From NCBI GenBank assembly GCA_033762315.1, contig JANRLS010000249.1, forward strand, positions 1 through 39,274: a stretch of DNA of 39,274 nt, read 5' to 3'. Below, piece after piece: positions 15,690 through 23,550 of this stretch; position 1 is the first letter of the stretch, and each line of letters starts with the position of its first letter. Source of the stretch: CAYLLN01 sp033762315 (GTDB lineage: Bacteria; Planctomycetota; Planctomycetia; Pirellulales; Pirellulaceae). The notes under the pieces are model-generated. The model was not told where the DNA came from, did not search any database, and saw only the letters and a program-made list of their open reading frames with translations. Both the position numbers and the translations under genes were made by a program.

Positions 15690-16949
15690 CTACTTGCCGC
15701 CGTCCTTGCCGTCCGTCAGCCATTCCAGATTGAAGCGGGCGAGCGTCAAATAGGCGTAGCTCGTCGGCTTTGGTTGGGTCGCGTCAGCCGATCTGCCCCG
15801 CTCATAAAGGCACAAGATCGTGCCAGCGGGCAGCACGGCAAGGTCGCTATAGGCGCTATGGCCCGGCTCCAGCGGCTTGTTCACGCCCCAGGTGCTCCCT
15901 TCGTCATAACTCAGCTTGATCGACAGATTCTTGCGGTCGCGGCTCGCGCCCTCTTTGGCTTTGCCGTCGGCTCGATCCAGATTGTGCGGATTGGCGAAGA
16001 CGATCCGGTTCTTGTCGCTCGTCGTGGTGGTCGAATGGCGGACGATGCTGGCCATGCAAATAGGTTCCAGCAGCGCTTCGTCGAACTTCGGCCGCGACCA
16101 GCCAGTCGCGCCGTCGGGGCTGATCGTCGCCAGGCGGCGATGAGTCGTCGATTCGCTCCGCGCGTTCAGCATCACGCGCCCATCGGCTAGCTCCACGAGC
16201 ACCGTTTCGTTCGGGTTGATCCACTCGGCCGTGTTGGGGACGGCGATCTCGCCACGCTGCCAGGTTTGGCCGTGGTCGTCGCTAAAGATGGTCGTGGTCA
16301 CGCTCGGCCGATGGGCATGCCCGCCGGTACCCGTCGAGAGCCAGACCGGCACCACCAGCCGACCCGACCGCAACTGGATGCCATGCGCAGGGCCGGTGGC
16401 GAGCACTTTCCAGTCGTATTCGGGGCGGAATTTGTCGAACGTGGCGGTGATTTCCACCGGCGGGCTGAAGGTCTGTCCGTCGTCGTCGCTGCGAATGTGA
16501 AAGCAACGCATGTATTCGAGACAGAAGAGAAAATGCACGACGCTCTTGTCTCCCGTGCTGGCCACGCGATCAACGAAGGCGACGGCGTTGTTGTAGGTCA
16601 CATCGTCGGGGTTGGCCAGCTTCTGCGCGAGGGCCACCGGGTTCTTCGTCTTAGGGCCGGGGACATCGGCAATCTTGCGCGGCGGGCTCCAGGTCTTGCC
16701 GCCATCGGTGCTGCGGCGGAGCAAGATGTCGATCGTGTCCCAATCGCTCTTGCCGGTGCGGCGAGCCTCGCAATAGGCGAGCACCGACCCCCGCGCCGTG
16801 CAAACGAGCCCTGGAATGCGATAAAGCGCGTACCCCTCGCGCCCCGACTCGAACAAGTCGAGCTTTTCCAGCAGCGGCTCGGCGGCGGAACCCTGGTTGG
16901 CAAGCAGGCCCAGTAGCGCCACGACGAAGTTGATGCTGCGGCGATTCAT
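15690..16949 (-). CDS. secreted sialidase-like BNR-repeat hydrolase
   Basis: 419 residues. A signal peptide occupies about 1-22 (hydrophobic FVVALLGLLANQGSA). The sialidase arginine motif YRIPGL lies near residue 45. Four Asp boxes (S-x-D-x-G-x-T-W/F) are readable: RSTDGGKTW, RSDDDGQTF, FSDDHGQTW and LSYDEGSTW. The candidate catalytic Tyr sits in GHSAYSDLA and its Glu partner in NARSEST. The fold is a six-bladed beta-propeller. By family it cleaves terminal sialic acid or related sugars from glycans outside the cytoplasm; substrate is not proven. GAGGGA 8 nt before ATG 16949 supports the start. The neighbour at 16973 on the same strand ends 23 bp upstream, so the two may form an operon. Confidence 0.88.
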   Translation of the reverse strand: MNRRSINFVVALLGLLANQGSAAEPLLEKLDLFESGREGYALYRIPGLVCTARGSVLAYCEARRTGKSDWDTIDILLRRSTDGGKTWSPPRKIADVPGPKTKNPVALAQKLANPDDVTYNNAVAFVDRVASTGDKSVVHFLFCLEYMRCFHIRSDDDGQTFSPPVEITATFDKFRPEYDWKVLATGPAHGIQLRSGRLVVPVWLSTGTGGHAHRPSVTTTIFSDDHGQTWQRGEIAVPNTAEWINPNETVLVELADGRVMLNARSESTTHRRLATISPDGATGWSRPKFDEALLEPICMASIVRHSTTTTSDKNRIVFANPHNLDRADGKAKEGASRDRKNLSIKLSYDEGSTWGVNKPLEPGHSAYSDLAVLPAGTILCLYERGRSADATQPKPTSYAYLTLARFNLEWLTDGKDGGK

Positions 16950-16972
16950 CAGTCGGTCCCTCGCGTTTCGCG

Positions 16973-17716
16973 TCAGCCAATCGCAATCGCCTGCTGCAGC
17001 GGGCGCAGGACATTCTCGACGACGTAGTTATCGACGATCTCCTGGCACAGTTCGGCCAGCTTGTTCATCGCCGAGACATACGTCTCGCTCCCATCCAGGC
17101 TGCCATAGCGGCGGGCCGTGAAATAGACGCTGATCTGCTCTTCGGGGAATTCCTTGGTGCGCACGTGGTAGGCGCTCGTTCGTGTTTCGATGCTCAAGCG
17201 GCACTGGATGCGGCAATCCTCGTCGAGCGCGAACTGAATCGACGGCTCGTTGGCCAGAATCGTCGCCCCCGGAATGCCGGTCATCTTTTCAAATGCCGGA
17301 ACCACGCCAAGCGCGTCCACCAAAAGCTGGTTGTGATTGCCCCGATAGTTGTAGTCGAAGCCGTACATCACATTGAGCGATTCGCAGTCGAGCGGGCTGA
17401 TCGACAGGGCGTAGGGAGCCAGATCGAGGACCTGCGCGTGCTGCTTGAGGGCCTCTTCGACCGACGGCGGATTGACGTAGCCCGAGCAGACTCGCCGCCC
17501 TTCGATGCTCGCCCAACGGTAATCGCCCCGATCCTTATCCTCTTCGAGCACGAATTCCCCCCGCTCGCGGCTATAAAAATTCCGCATTGCCGGGTAGCTC
17601 TTTTTCAGTTGCTCGAAAAAATGCAGCACCGTGTCGCGGCTTTGGGGCAACTCCATCTCGGTGTTGAGATTCAGATTGACGTAGTAATCGTCGGTGTAGG
17701 ACTGATATCGACCCAT
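16973..17716 (-). CDS. conserved protein of unknown function
   Basis: 247 residues, soluble and acidic. Opening MGRYQSYTDDYYVNLNLNTE follows an AAGGAAGAGG ribosome site. No domain I can name. The first half has a helix-rich pattern (TVLHFFEQLKKSYPAMRNFY, then a RGEFVLEEDK turn). The second half shows strand-like SIETRTSAYHVR and ISVYFTARRYG. Together these suggest an alpha/beta fold. The mixed, ordinary composition and good ribosome site argue for a real gene. It lies 23 bp upstream of the sialidase on the same strand, but nothing in it points to glycan metabolism. Confidence 0.7.
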   Translation of the reverse strand: MGRYQSYTDDYYVNLNLNTEMELPQSRDTVLHFFEQLKKSYPAMRNFYSRERGEFVLEEDKDRGDYRWASIEGRRVCSGYVNPPSVEEALKQHAQVLDLAPYALSISPLDCESLNVMYGFDYNYRGNHNQLLVDALGVVPAFEKMTGIPGATILANEPSIQFALDEDCRIQCRLSIETRTSAYHVRTKEFPEEQISVYFTARRYGSLDGSETYVSAMNKLAELCQEIVDNYVVENVLRPLQQAIAIG

Positions 17717-17812
17717 GCGATCCTCTTCCTTCGTGATTCGTTTCCCGCTCCTTCGCCGCTACTCCTGAGTATAGGTAGCCGGTTGCGGGGGTGCAAAGTG
17801 GTGGGAGAGTCA

Positions 17813-17937
17813 TTGGTCCGTGATCCGTTGTCAGTTGTCCGTGGTCATTTGGTCGGAGAACTTGAGGTGCCCGACATCCGTTATAGTGATCGAGTTCGCA
17901 AATTTGCCCTTCGCACTTCGCAATCCGCAATCTGAAA
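17813..17937. repeat. two degenerate heptamer arrays upstream of ogt
   Basis: Positions 17813-17854 split into six 7-mers: TTGGTCC, GTGATCC, GTTGTCA, GTTGTCC, GTGGTCA, TTTGGTC. Positions 17910-17937 split into four: TTCGCAC, TTCGCAA, TCCGCAA, TCTGAAA. The second array runs to four bases before the ATG of the next gene, so it replaces any recognisable ribosome site. The period of seven is exact while the units vary, a style known from short heptameric repeats in other bacteria. The whole 225-bp gap between 17716 and 17942 holds no other gene. Confidence 0.6.
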
Positions 17938-17941
17938 TCTC

Positions 17942-18487
17942 ATGCCTTCCCACTCCTTCCCTACGAGCCTCGGCTGGATGGCCTTGGCTTGGCAAGACGA
18001 CCAGCTTGCGCGGCTCGCTTTTGGTCATCCGAGCGCGGCGGCGGCTATCGCCGGCTTGGAGGGCACGGGGGACTGGACGGCGACCAATCGCCGCGACTTG
18101 CCGCCGTGGGTCGCCGATCTGGCCGAGCGACTGGCCGCCTATGCCGCGGGCGAAGCGGTCTCGCTCGCCGATGTCCCCCTCGATTTATCGCATCTGACGC
18201 CGTTTCAACGCAAAGTCGCCCTGGCCTGCCGGCGAATTCCCCGCGGCAAAACCCGTACTTATGGCGAACTAGCGGCAATCGCCGGCGCGCCGGGGGCGGC
18301 GCGGGCCGTCGGCAGCGTCATGTCGCACAATCGCTTTCCGCTGATCATTCCGTGCCATCGCGTGCTCGGCGCGGCGGGCTCTCTCGGCGGCTATTCGGCG
18401 CCCGATGGCCTCGCCACGAAGCGCCGCTTGCTCGCCCTCGAGGGGTGGGAGCCACGCGGCAAGCGAATGTCCAAGGCTGGCCGGTAA
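17942..18487 (+). CDS. ogt: methylated-DNA--protein-cysteine methyltransferase (Ogt-type)
   Basis: 181 residues. The active site is IIPCHRVLG, whose Cys takes the alkyl group from O6-alkylguanine. Upstream is FQRKVALACRRIPRGKTRTY with the helix-turn-helix GAARAVGSVMSHN, the DNA-binding part with its arginine finger. The first 80 residues are a short, weakly conserved N-terminal domain. This is a suicide repair protein for alkylated guanine. No ribosome site precedes ATG 17942; the heptamer array sits there instead. Downstream, it converges with the PQQ-like gene, with 7 bp between stops. Confidence 0.93.
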   Translation: MPSHSFPTSLGWMALAWQDDQLARLAFGHPSAAAAIAGLEGTGDWTATNRRDLPPWVADLAERLAAYAAGEAVSLADVPLDLSHLTPFQRKVALACRRIPRGKTRTYGELAAIAGAPGAARAVGSVMSHNRFPLIIPCHRVLGAAGSLGGYSAPDGLATKRRLLALEGWEPRGKRMSKAGR

Positions 18488-18494
18488 GCGGGGG

Positions 18495-19751
18495 TTACTT
18501 CTGCCCCAGGCAATACAAATACTCATCGCTCCGCACCAGCAATTGCCCCTGGTGAACGGCCGGCGTCGAGTTGAACGTTCCCGCGTCTCCGTCGAGCTTA
18601 TTGTGGGCTAATTGCTTGAAGGCTGGCTCGGCCGCGATGACCGCCGCCCCGCTGTTGCGCGTGAAAGCAAACAGCTTGCCGTCGGCCGCCGTGACCGAGC
18701 CATAGAGCTGGCCGCCGCCCGCAATTCGCTCGCGAAACACCGTCTCGCCGTCGATCAGCTTCAGGCAGCAGGCGGTTCCGTTATCGCTGACCCAATACAG
18801 ATGCTCGCCGACGATCACCGGCGATGTGACATACGACCCGACCGACTTCCGCCAGACCACGTCCTTATTCACATCCCCGCGCCCGCCCGCCTTCACCGCG
18901 ACCGCCCCACCGCGCCGGCCACCAATCGCATAGACCACGCCGTCTTTCGACACGACCGACGTACACATCGCGTTCTCGGCGATCCCATCGCAATACCACC
19001 GCAGCTTCCCCGTCTCGGGATTGAACCCCCAGATTTCTTGCGGCACGCACAGCACCAGGTCATCGCGACCGTCGGCGGAGGTCACGATGATCGGCGAGCC
19101 CCAGCACATCGATAGCGAGCCCGAATCGGCTCTCCATGCTTGCTTGCCGGTGGACTTATCGAGGGCAACGAGCGCTTCGCTCTCGGCGCCGGCGTTCACG
19201 ATGACGAGGTTCTTATACAGCGTCGGACTCGTCCCCGAACCCCAGCCCATCGGTGCCGAGCCGCTGCCGACGTCGGCTTGCCACAAATCGTTGCCGGCCA
19301 GATCATACGCCAGCACTCCCGACTTGCCATAAAACACGAAGACCTTATCGCCATCGCTGATCGGCGTGCTGCTGGCGTAGCCGTGCGACGTGAGCTGCCC
19401 GCCGTAGCGATCTTCGTTCGACTTGGCCGCCACTTCCTTCGTCCACAGGATTTTCCCGCTGGCCCGGTCGGCACAAACGAGCACTCGGGCGAGGCTGCTC
19501 GTTCCCGCGCCGCGAAAGCAAGTGACCAGCACCTTATCGCCGATGATGATCGGGCTCGATGCGCCAGGGCCGGGCAACTCTGTCTTCCAAGCGACGTTTT
19601 CCGTCGCGCTCCAAGTCGTTGGCAGGCCGGTCTCGCCGCTGAACCCGGTTCCTCCCGGCCCGCGGAACCCGCACCAATCGGCCGCCACCAGCGGCGCGGC
19701 CCACAACACGAGACCGATGGCAGGCAGACGGAAGGCGGCTAGACGCGACAT
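18495..19751 (-). CDS. secreted PQQ-like beta-propeller repeat protein
   Basis: 418 residues. The signal peptide is about 1-24 (LPAIGLVLWAAPLVAADW), followed by FRGPGGTGFSGETGLPTTWS, the planctomycete opening of this family. Repeats of the type 'L.ALD..TGK..W' recur (for example ALDKSTGKQAWRAD and GFNPETGKLRW), with 'SSPIIIGDKVLV' marking blade edges. The fold is an eight-bladed propeller like PQQ dehydrogenases, but the enzyme's catalytic Asp/Cys pair is not evident, so function as an enzyme is unproven. An AGGAG ribosome site lies 7 nt upstream of ATG 19751. It may be regulated by the inverted repeats in the 634-bp gap upstream. Confidence 0.88.
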   Translation of the reverse strand: MSRLAAFRLPAIGLVLWAAPLVAADWCGFRGPGGTGFSGETGLPTTWSATENVAWKTELPGPGASSPIIIGDKVLVTCFRGAGTSSLARVLVCADRASGKILWTKEVAAKSNEDRYGGQLTSHGYASSTPISDGDKVFVFYGKSGVLAYDLAGNDLWQADVGSGSAPMGWGSGTSPTLYKNLVIVNAGAESEALVALDKSTGKQAWRADSGSLSMCWGSPIIVTSADGRDDLVLCVPQEIWGFNPETGKLRWYCDGIAENAMCTSVVSKDGVVYAIGGRRGGAVAVKAGGRGDVNKDVVWRKSVGSYVTSPVIVGEHLYWVSDNGTACCLKLIDGETVFRERIAGGGQLYGSVTAADGKLFAFTRNSGAAVIAAEPAFKQLAHNKLDGDAGTFNSTPAVHQGQLLVRSDEYLYCLGQK

Positions 19752-20385
19752 GTTTTTACTCCTGAAGAATGGGCCAGATTGAGCGTTCGGTGCCCGGAAA
19801 TCCGTCCGTCAAATCTGGTTTCCACTCCATCTGTCACTTTTGAGACATTTTTCATCGCTAAAGCGTTGTGCCGAAACGACTTAAGCACGGTTTCCACGAA
19901 TCGACTAGCGCTGGAAACCTGCGCTACGATTTAGCCTCAAAAACCGCGGGAAATTCGCCCCTTCCGTGGTCTCCAGGGTTCCAAAAACGAGCAACAGGCC
20001 CTAAGTGGAAACCAAGTATAAAAACCCCTCCAAACCACTAACTCCTCATCGCTTTCCGATCCACCTCCAGTGACGGCAAGTCGCGGCCGCTTCGCGCACC
20101 TTCGGCCGCGCCGCATTATACTAAACGTCCATACACATTGTCAATGAACTAGCGCACGATTTTCTCGCGCAGTTCCCAATTACGACGCGCCCGCGCGACG
20201 CAAACCCTGACCGGCGTTCACCTTGCGCGGCGGCACCGCGACGCAACTTTTTCGCGAAGTTCGGCCCGCCGTGACTAGGTTGGTCACGCGCAGGTACCGT
20301 GCGCGGTTCTCCTTCTCTAACCACGCTCGCGCCAGAAGGTTTCGCCCCGCCCACAATTCAGCGGCGATCCGAACCAGGAATGCGG
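19752..20385. other. 634-bp intergenic region without a supported gene
   Basis: This is the longest gap in the window, between the PQQ-like gene start and the end of the LRR-PDZ gene, both on the minus strand. A 77-codon frame at 20121-20354 has a poor, arginine-rich composition and no ribosome site, so I reject it. The region holds the nested GGTTTCCA repeats at 19816-20014 and a small hairpin CGTGAC...GTCACG (20270-20288). Its base composition is visibly more AT-rich around 19840-20040 than neighbouring genes. It likely holds the promoter of the PQQ-like gene. Confidence 0.6.
19816..20014. repeat. nested inverted repeats of GGTTTCCA
   Basis: Four copies of one octamer core are present. Two read forward (19817-19824 and 19889-19896) and two reverse, TGGAAACC (19912-19919 and 20006-20013). 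The outer pair extends to a 10-bp match, TGGTTTCCAC (19816-19825) with GTGGAAACCA (20005-20014). The inner pair flanks 15 nt and could form a hairpin. The symmetrical outside-in arrangement suggests paired binding sites or the ends of a small element, rather than chance. It is not the DnaA-box sequence. Confidence 0.6.
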
Positions 20386-21690
20386 CTATTCGCTCCGCTG
20401 TTCCAAGACATTGCGGGCCTTGAGCGTCACCTCGGTCTTCTTCCGCTCCCCCCCGCGCTCAAACTCCACCTGCAGCTTATCGCCCGGAGCGTGCGGATAA
20501 ACGGCAATCGTCAGGTCGCTAAAATCGCGGGTCGCCAGGCCATCCACCGCCAAAATCTTATCGCCGTCGCGCAGCCCCGCCTCATACGCCCCGCTGCCGA
20601 AATAAACGCTCGTGATCACGCAGTCGCCAGTCGTATCGGCATGAATCCCCAGCATCGCCTCTCCTTGGCAAAAGACGGCAGCTTCCGGCTTGGCGGTGCG
20701 AAACCGGTGCAAAGCCCGATGGCTGAACTTCGTCCCCTGAAAATGGACCCGCGCCAGCTTGGGAAGGCCCGCGAGAATGATCAGGGCCTCGTCGGTCAGC
20801 TTCGCGCCCCGAATTTCGATGCTGGCAATGTCCGGCAAATCGCGGATCGGCCGCAAGCCATCGTCCCCGCCACGCCAATTCGCGTCGAGCGTTAGCGCTT
20901 CGACCACCTGATGCTCGGCCACCTCCGCATCCTCGACATCCACGCCCCCCAGCATGAAAAACTCATCCGCGGCGACGATATCTTCGCCCCCCAGCGCAAT
21001 GCCGGCCACTCCCACGGCCTCGACCAGTGGCTCTTCGGCCAATTCATCGCCGCCCGGTGCCACGGGAGCCCGCGGAACCGCTTCATCGAACAGCTCTTTC
21101 ACCGCGTCGCGTAGCGCGATTGGCGCGGCGGGGGCCAACTCGTCCTCCGCCTCGGCGACTTCCGCGGCACCGACGATGTCGAAATCAACATCCGGCAAAA
21201 CTTCGATTCCCCCATCGATGACGAGCGATAAGCCTTCTTCAAATTGTCCATCGCCGCCAACCAGCTGGCCCCCCGCGCCACGAATCAGACTCGCCGCCCG
21301 GTCGTGCCGCAGCTTCTTTTGCCGGCCCCGAATCTCGGCGACCACCTTCCCCATGCCGGGCCGACCCTGCTTTTCGAGCCTGGCCAGCGCGAGGGCCACG
21401 CGCTCGAGCTGCTTTTCATTCCCAGTGACGGCGATTTGCTTGAGCGTTTCGCCGGCTCGCCAGGCGGCTTCGGGGCTGCTACTTAGGACTCCTTGGGCCA
21501 GCGCGTCGATCGCCGCCTCGCCAGCCGCGAGCAGTCGTTCGCTCGCTTCCTCGCGGCGCGAATAGTTCTCGTCGTCGAGCTGCTTCAGCCAACCGGCGAT
21601 TTGGCTCGATGTCGGCGTGGCCCCGCTGGCCGCCACCGTCAGGGGGAGTATCAGACCGACCGAAAAAGTGAACGCGAAACCCTGGCGCAT
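20386..21690 (-). CDS. secreted HEAT-like/LRR-like/PDZ protein
   Basis: 434 residues. A signal peptide is seen at 1-24 (FTFSVGLILPLTVAASGA). Residues 30-115 are helical repeat-like (DDENYSRREEASERLLAAG), similar to planctomycete HEAT-type modules. A long acidic Gly/Ala/Glu-rich segment (about 150-280) follows. Residues 285-350 carry leucine-rich-repeat character (LPDIASIEIRGAKLTDEALI, then LARVHFQGTK). The C-terminal 80 residues form a PDZ domain (VYFGSGAYEAGLRDGDKILA) with the 'G..DGD.I..V.G' loop, which binds peptide tails. No protease triad is visible, so it is probably a scaffold or binding protein in the periplasm. A strong GAGGAG precedes ATG 21690. Confidence 0.8.
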   Translation of the reverse strand: MRQGFAFTFSVGLILPLTVAASGATPTSSQIAGWLKQLDDENYSRREEASERLLAAGEAAIDALAQGVLSSSPEAAWRAGETLKQIAVTGNEKQLERVALALARLEKQGRPGMGKVVAEIRGRQKKLRHDRAASLIRGAGGQLVGGDGQFEEGLSLVIDGGIEVLPDVDFDIVGAAEVAEAEDELAPAAPIALRDAVKELFDEAVPRAPVAPGGDELAEEPLVEAVGVAGIALGGEDIVAADEFFMLGGVDVEDAEVAEHQVVEALTLDANWRGGDDGLRPIRDLPDIASIEIRGAKLTDEALIILAGLPKLARVHFQGTKFSHRALHRFRTAKPEAAVFCQGEAMLGIHADTTGDCVITSVYFGSGAYEAGLRDGDKILAVDGLATRDFSDLTIAVYPHAPGDKLQVEFERGGERKKTEVTLKARNVLEQRSE

Positions 21691-21890
21691 TGGCCTCTCT
21701 CCTCGCCGTCAACGTGGCCCGATGACAATCATACTACGCGGTTTGGGGGGAAATTGTCGATAGCAACGCCGGTTCTGCCGATTACGCGGGCTGTCCCTCG
21801 ACAGGGTGGCCACTCCGCACGAGGAACTCAATCTCTTGAATTGCCGCGACGTAGCTTTAGGCATCTCTTGAGCTACACGAGGATCGCCCG

Positions 21891-23066
21891 ATGGTTTGGC
21901 GAACGGCTCGCCGCGATAGCTTGGCAATCCTTCGCCCGCTCCTTGCGCCGGCGGAGATTCCCAGCGTCAACCTGCGCGGCCATTTGCCGGCACTCGATGC
22001 CGTTCGCGGGCTGGCGATCGTCCTGGTCACGCTCTATCGCTTTGGCGGCGGCGGCCACGGTCCCGCCACCGCCCTCGCCGATCCCGGCCTGATCGCCCTC
22101 GGCAGCCGGGGGGTCGATCTGTTTTTCGTCCTGTCGGGGTTCCTCATTACGGGGATTTTGCATGACGCAAAGGGGAAATCACACTATTTCCGCAATTTCT
22201 ATATCCGCCGCTCGCTCCGCATTTTTCCGCTGTATTACGGCGTCTTGGTGCTCGCGATCTTGATCCTCCCGTGGCTTTCATCCGCCGCCGCGACCGCCAT
22301 GCGCCCCGCCGCCACCCATCAGGCGTGGCTCTGGCTCTACGGCTCGAACGTCTTGCAAGCCGCCACGGGAAGTTGGCCCTTTGGCCCGCTCGACCATTTC
22401 TGGTCGCTGGCGGTCGAAGAGCACTTCTATCTCGTTTGGCCGCTCGTAATTTATTGCACGTCGCGAACCACCGCGCTGCGCATTTGCGGCGGTTTGGCCG
22501 TCGCCTCGCTTGCCGCCCGCGTGTCGTGGCTGGCCGCGGGTGGGAACGACGTCGCCGCCGAAGTCTTCACGCTCCTACGTCTCGATAGCCTGGCGATTGG
22601 AGCCTGGCTCGCACTGGCCGCGCGCGGCGAGAACGGCCTCGCCTGGCTCGTGCGACGGGCATGGCCCACCGCGATTCTCAGCGGCGCGGCCTTGATTTGC
22701 CAGTCGTTCGTCGGTGGCCGACTGCTGGGCCTGCCACCGACGATTTGGGCCGTTTTCTTCGGTTCACTGCTGGTCCTGACGCTCGTCGCTCGGCCAAACA
22801 CCTGGCGAGCCCGCTTTGGCAACTCGGCGATCTTCCGCTTTTTCGGCAAATACAGCTATGCGATGTACGTCTTTCAGAATCTGCTCATTCCGCTGCTGGC
22901 GGGCCTCGTCACCGCGCCGGGACTGGCCGCCGCCACCGGCAGCGTTTGGCTCGGCCAAGCAATCTATTGCGGCCTGATGTTCGCCCTGACGACGCTCGTC
23001 GCCCTGGCGAGCTGGAACCTGTTCGAAAAGCACTTCCTGACGCTGAAGTCGCGGTTTGGCGGGTAG
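21891..23066 (+). CDS. acyltransferase-3 family membrane protein with altered His motif
   Basis: 391 residues with about ten hydrophobic segments. Family motifs are clear: LDAVRGLAIVLVTLYRFGGG, VDLFFVLSGFLITGIL, FYIRRSLRIFPLYY and HFWSLAVEEHFYLVWPL. It would move acyl groups across the membrane onto a cell-surface sugar (O-antigen, Nod-factor and peptidoglycan acylases belong here). The R-X10-H motif, whose His is considered catalytic, here has Arg instead of His. The codon CGC at 22038-22040 differs from CAC in one base. Other motifs are intact, so this may be a recently inactivated or repurposed copy, or carry a different mechanism. A GAGG lies 7 nt before ATG 21891. Confidence 0.88.
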   Translation: MVWRTARRDSLAILRPLLAPAEIPSVNLRGHLPALDAVRGLAIVLVTLYRFGGGGHGPATALADPGLIALGSRGVDLFFVLSGFLITGILHDAKGKSHYFRNFYIRRSLRIFPLYYGVLVLAILILPWLSSAAATAMRPAATHQAWLWLYGSNVLQAATGSWPFGPLDHFWSLAVEEHFYLVWPLVIYCTSRTTALRICGGLAVASLAARVSWLAAGGNDVAAEVFTLLRLDSLAIGAWLALAARGENGLAWLVRRAWPTAILSGAALICQSFVGGRLLGLPPTIWAVFFGSLLVLTLVARPNTWRARFGNSAIFRFFGKYSYAMYVFQNLLIPLLAGLVTAPGLAAATGSVWLGQAIYCGLMFALTTLVALASWNLFEKHFLTLKSRFGG

Positions 23067-23072
23067 CAATCG

Positions 23073-23543
23073 TTACGCAGCTTCCGTCGCCAGTTTCTTC
23101 ACCATCGCCAGTGCTTCGGTCACGTGCTTGCTGGCCGAAAATTGCGAATTGAAAATGTGCCGCACGATTCCCTGCTTATCGATCACGTAGGTCACGCGCC
23201 CCGCCAAAATGCCCAGTGTCTTTGGCACTCCAAAGGCTCGCCGCATCGCGCCGTCTTCATCGCTTAGCAGGATGAACGGCAATTTCCGGCCGCTGGCGAA
23301 CTGGGCGTGGCTTTCGCGCGAATCGCCGCTAATGCCAATCACGACCGCCCCGCCGGCCAGAAAATCTTCATACGCATCGCGAAACGCGCACGCCTCGGCG
23401 GTGCATATCGGCGTGTTGTCTTGCGGATAGAAATAGAGCACCACCACCTTCTGGCCGAAAAATTCAGCCAGCGACACCGCTTGCCCGGTCTGCGAAACGC
23501 CGGAGATCGCCGGTGCCTGATCGCCGATTTGAATGCTGGCCAT
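23073..23543 (-). CDS. bcp: thiol peroxidase of the PrxQ/Bcp type
   Basis: 156 residues, the typical size. Peroxidatic C47 and likely resolving C52 lie in PQDNTPICTAEACAFRD, the atypical 2-Cys pattern of Bcp/PrxQ. Also present are the Arg motif in FILLSDEDGAMRRAFGV and the strand GRVTYVIDKQGIVRHIF. It reduces peroxides with thioredoxin as reductant in the cytoplasm. It starts 7 bp after the end of the squalene-cyclase-like gene on the same strand, so co-transcription is likely though the link is not obvious. Confidence 0.93.
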   Translation of the reverse strand: MASIQIGDQAPAISGVSQTGQAVSLAEFFGQKVVVLYFYPQDNTPICTAEACAFRDAYEDFLAGGAVVIGISGDSRESHAQFASGRKLPFILLSDEDGAMRRAFGVPKTLGILAGRVTYVIDKQGIVRHIFNSQFSASKHVTEALAMVKKLATEAA

Positions 23544-23550
23544 GCGGCGG

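Noticed and set aside
17813..17937. CRISPR interpretation of the heptamer arrays
   Set aside because: Units are 7 bp with no constant repeat/spacer pattern and no cas genes.
19816..20014. Replication-origin (DnaA-box) interpretation of the octamer repeats
   Set aside because: The core GGTTTCCA does not match TTATCCACA, and no dnaA, dnaN or gidA gene is nearby.
20121..20354. 77-codon minus-strand frame in the long gap
   Set aside because: No ribosome site, no family pattern and Arg/Gly-biased composition; treated as non-coding.
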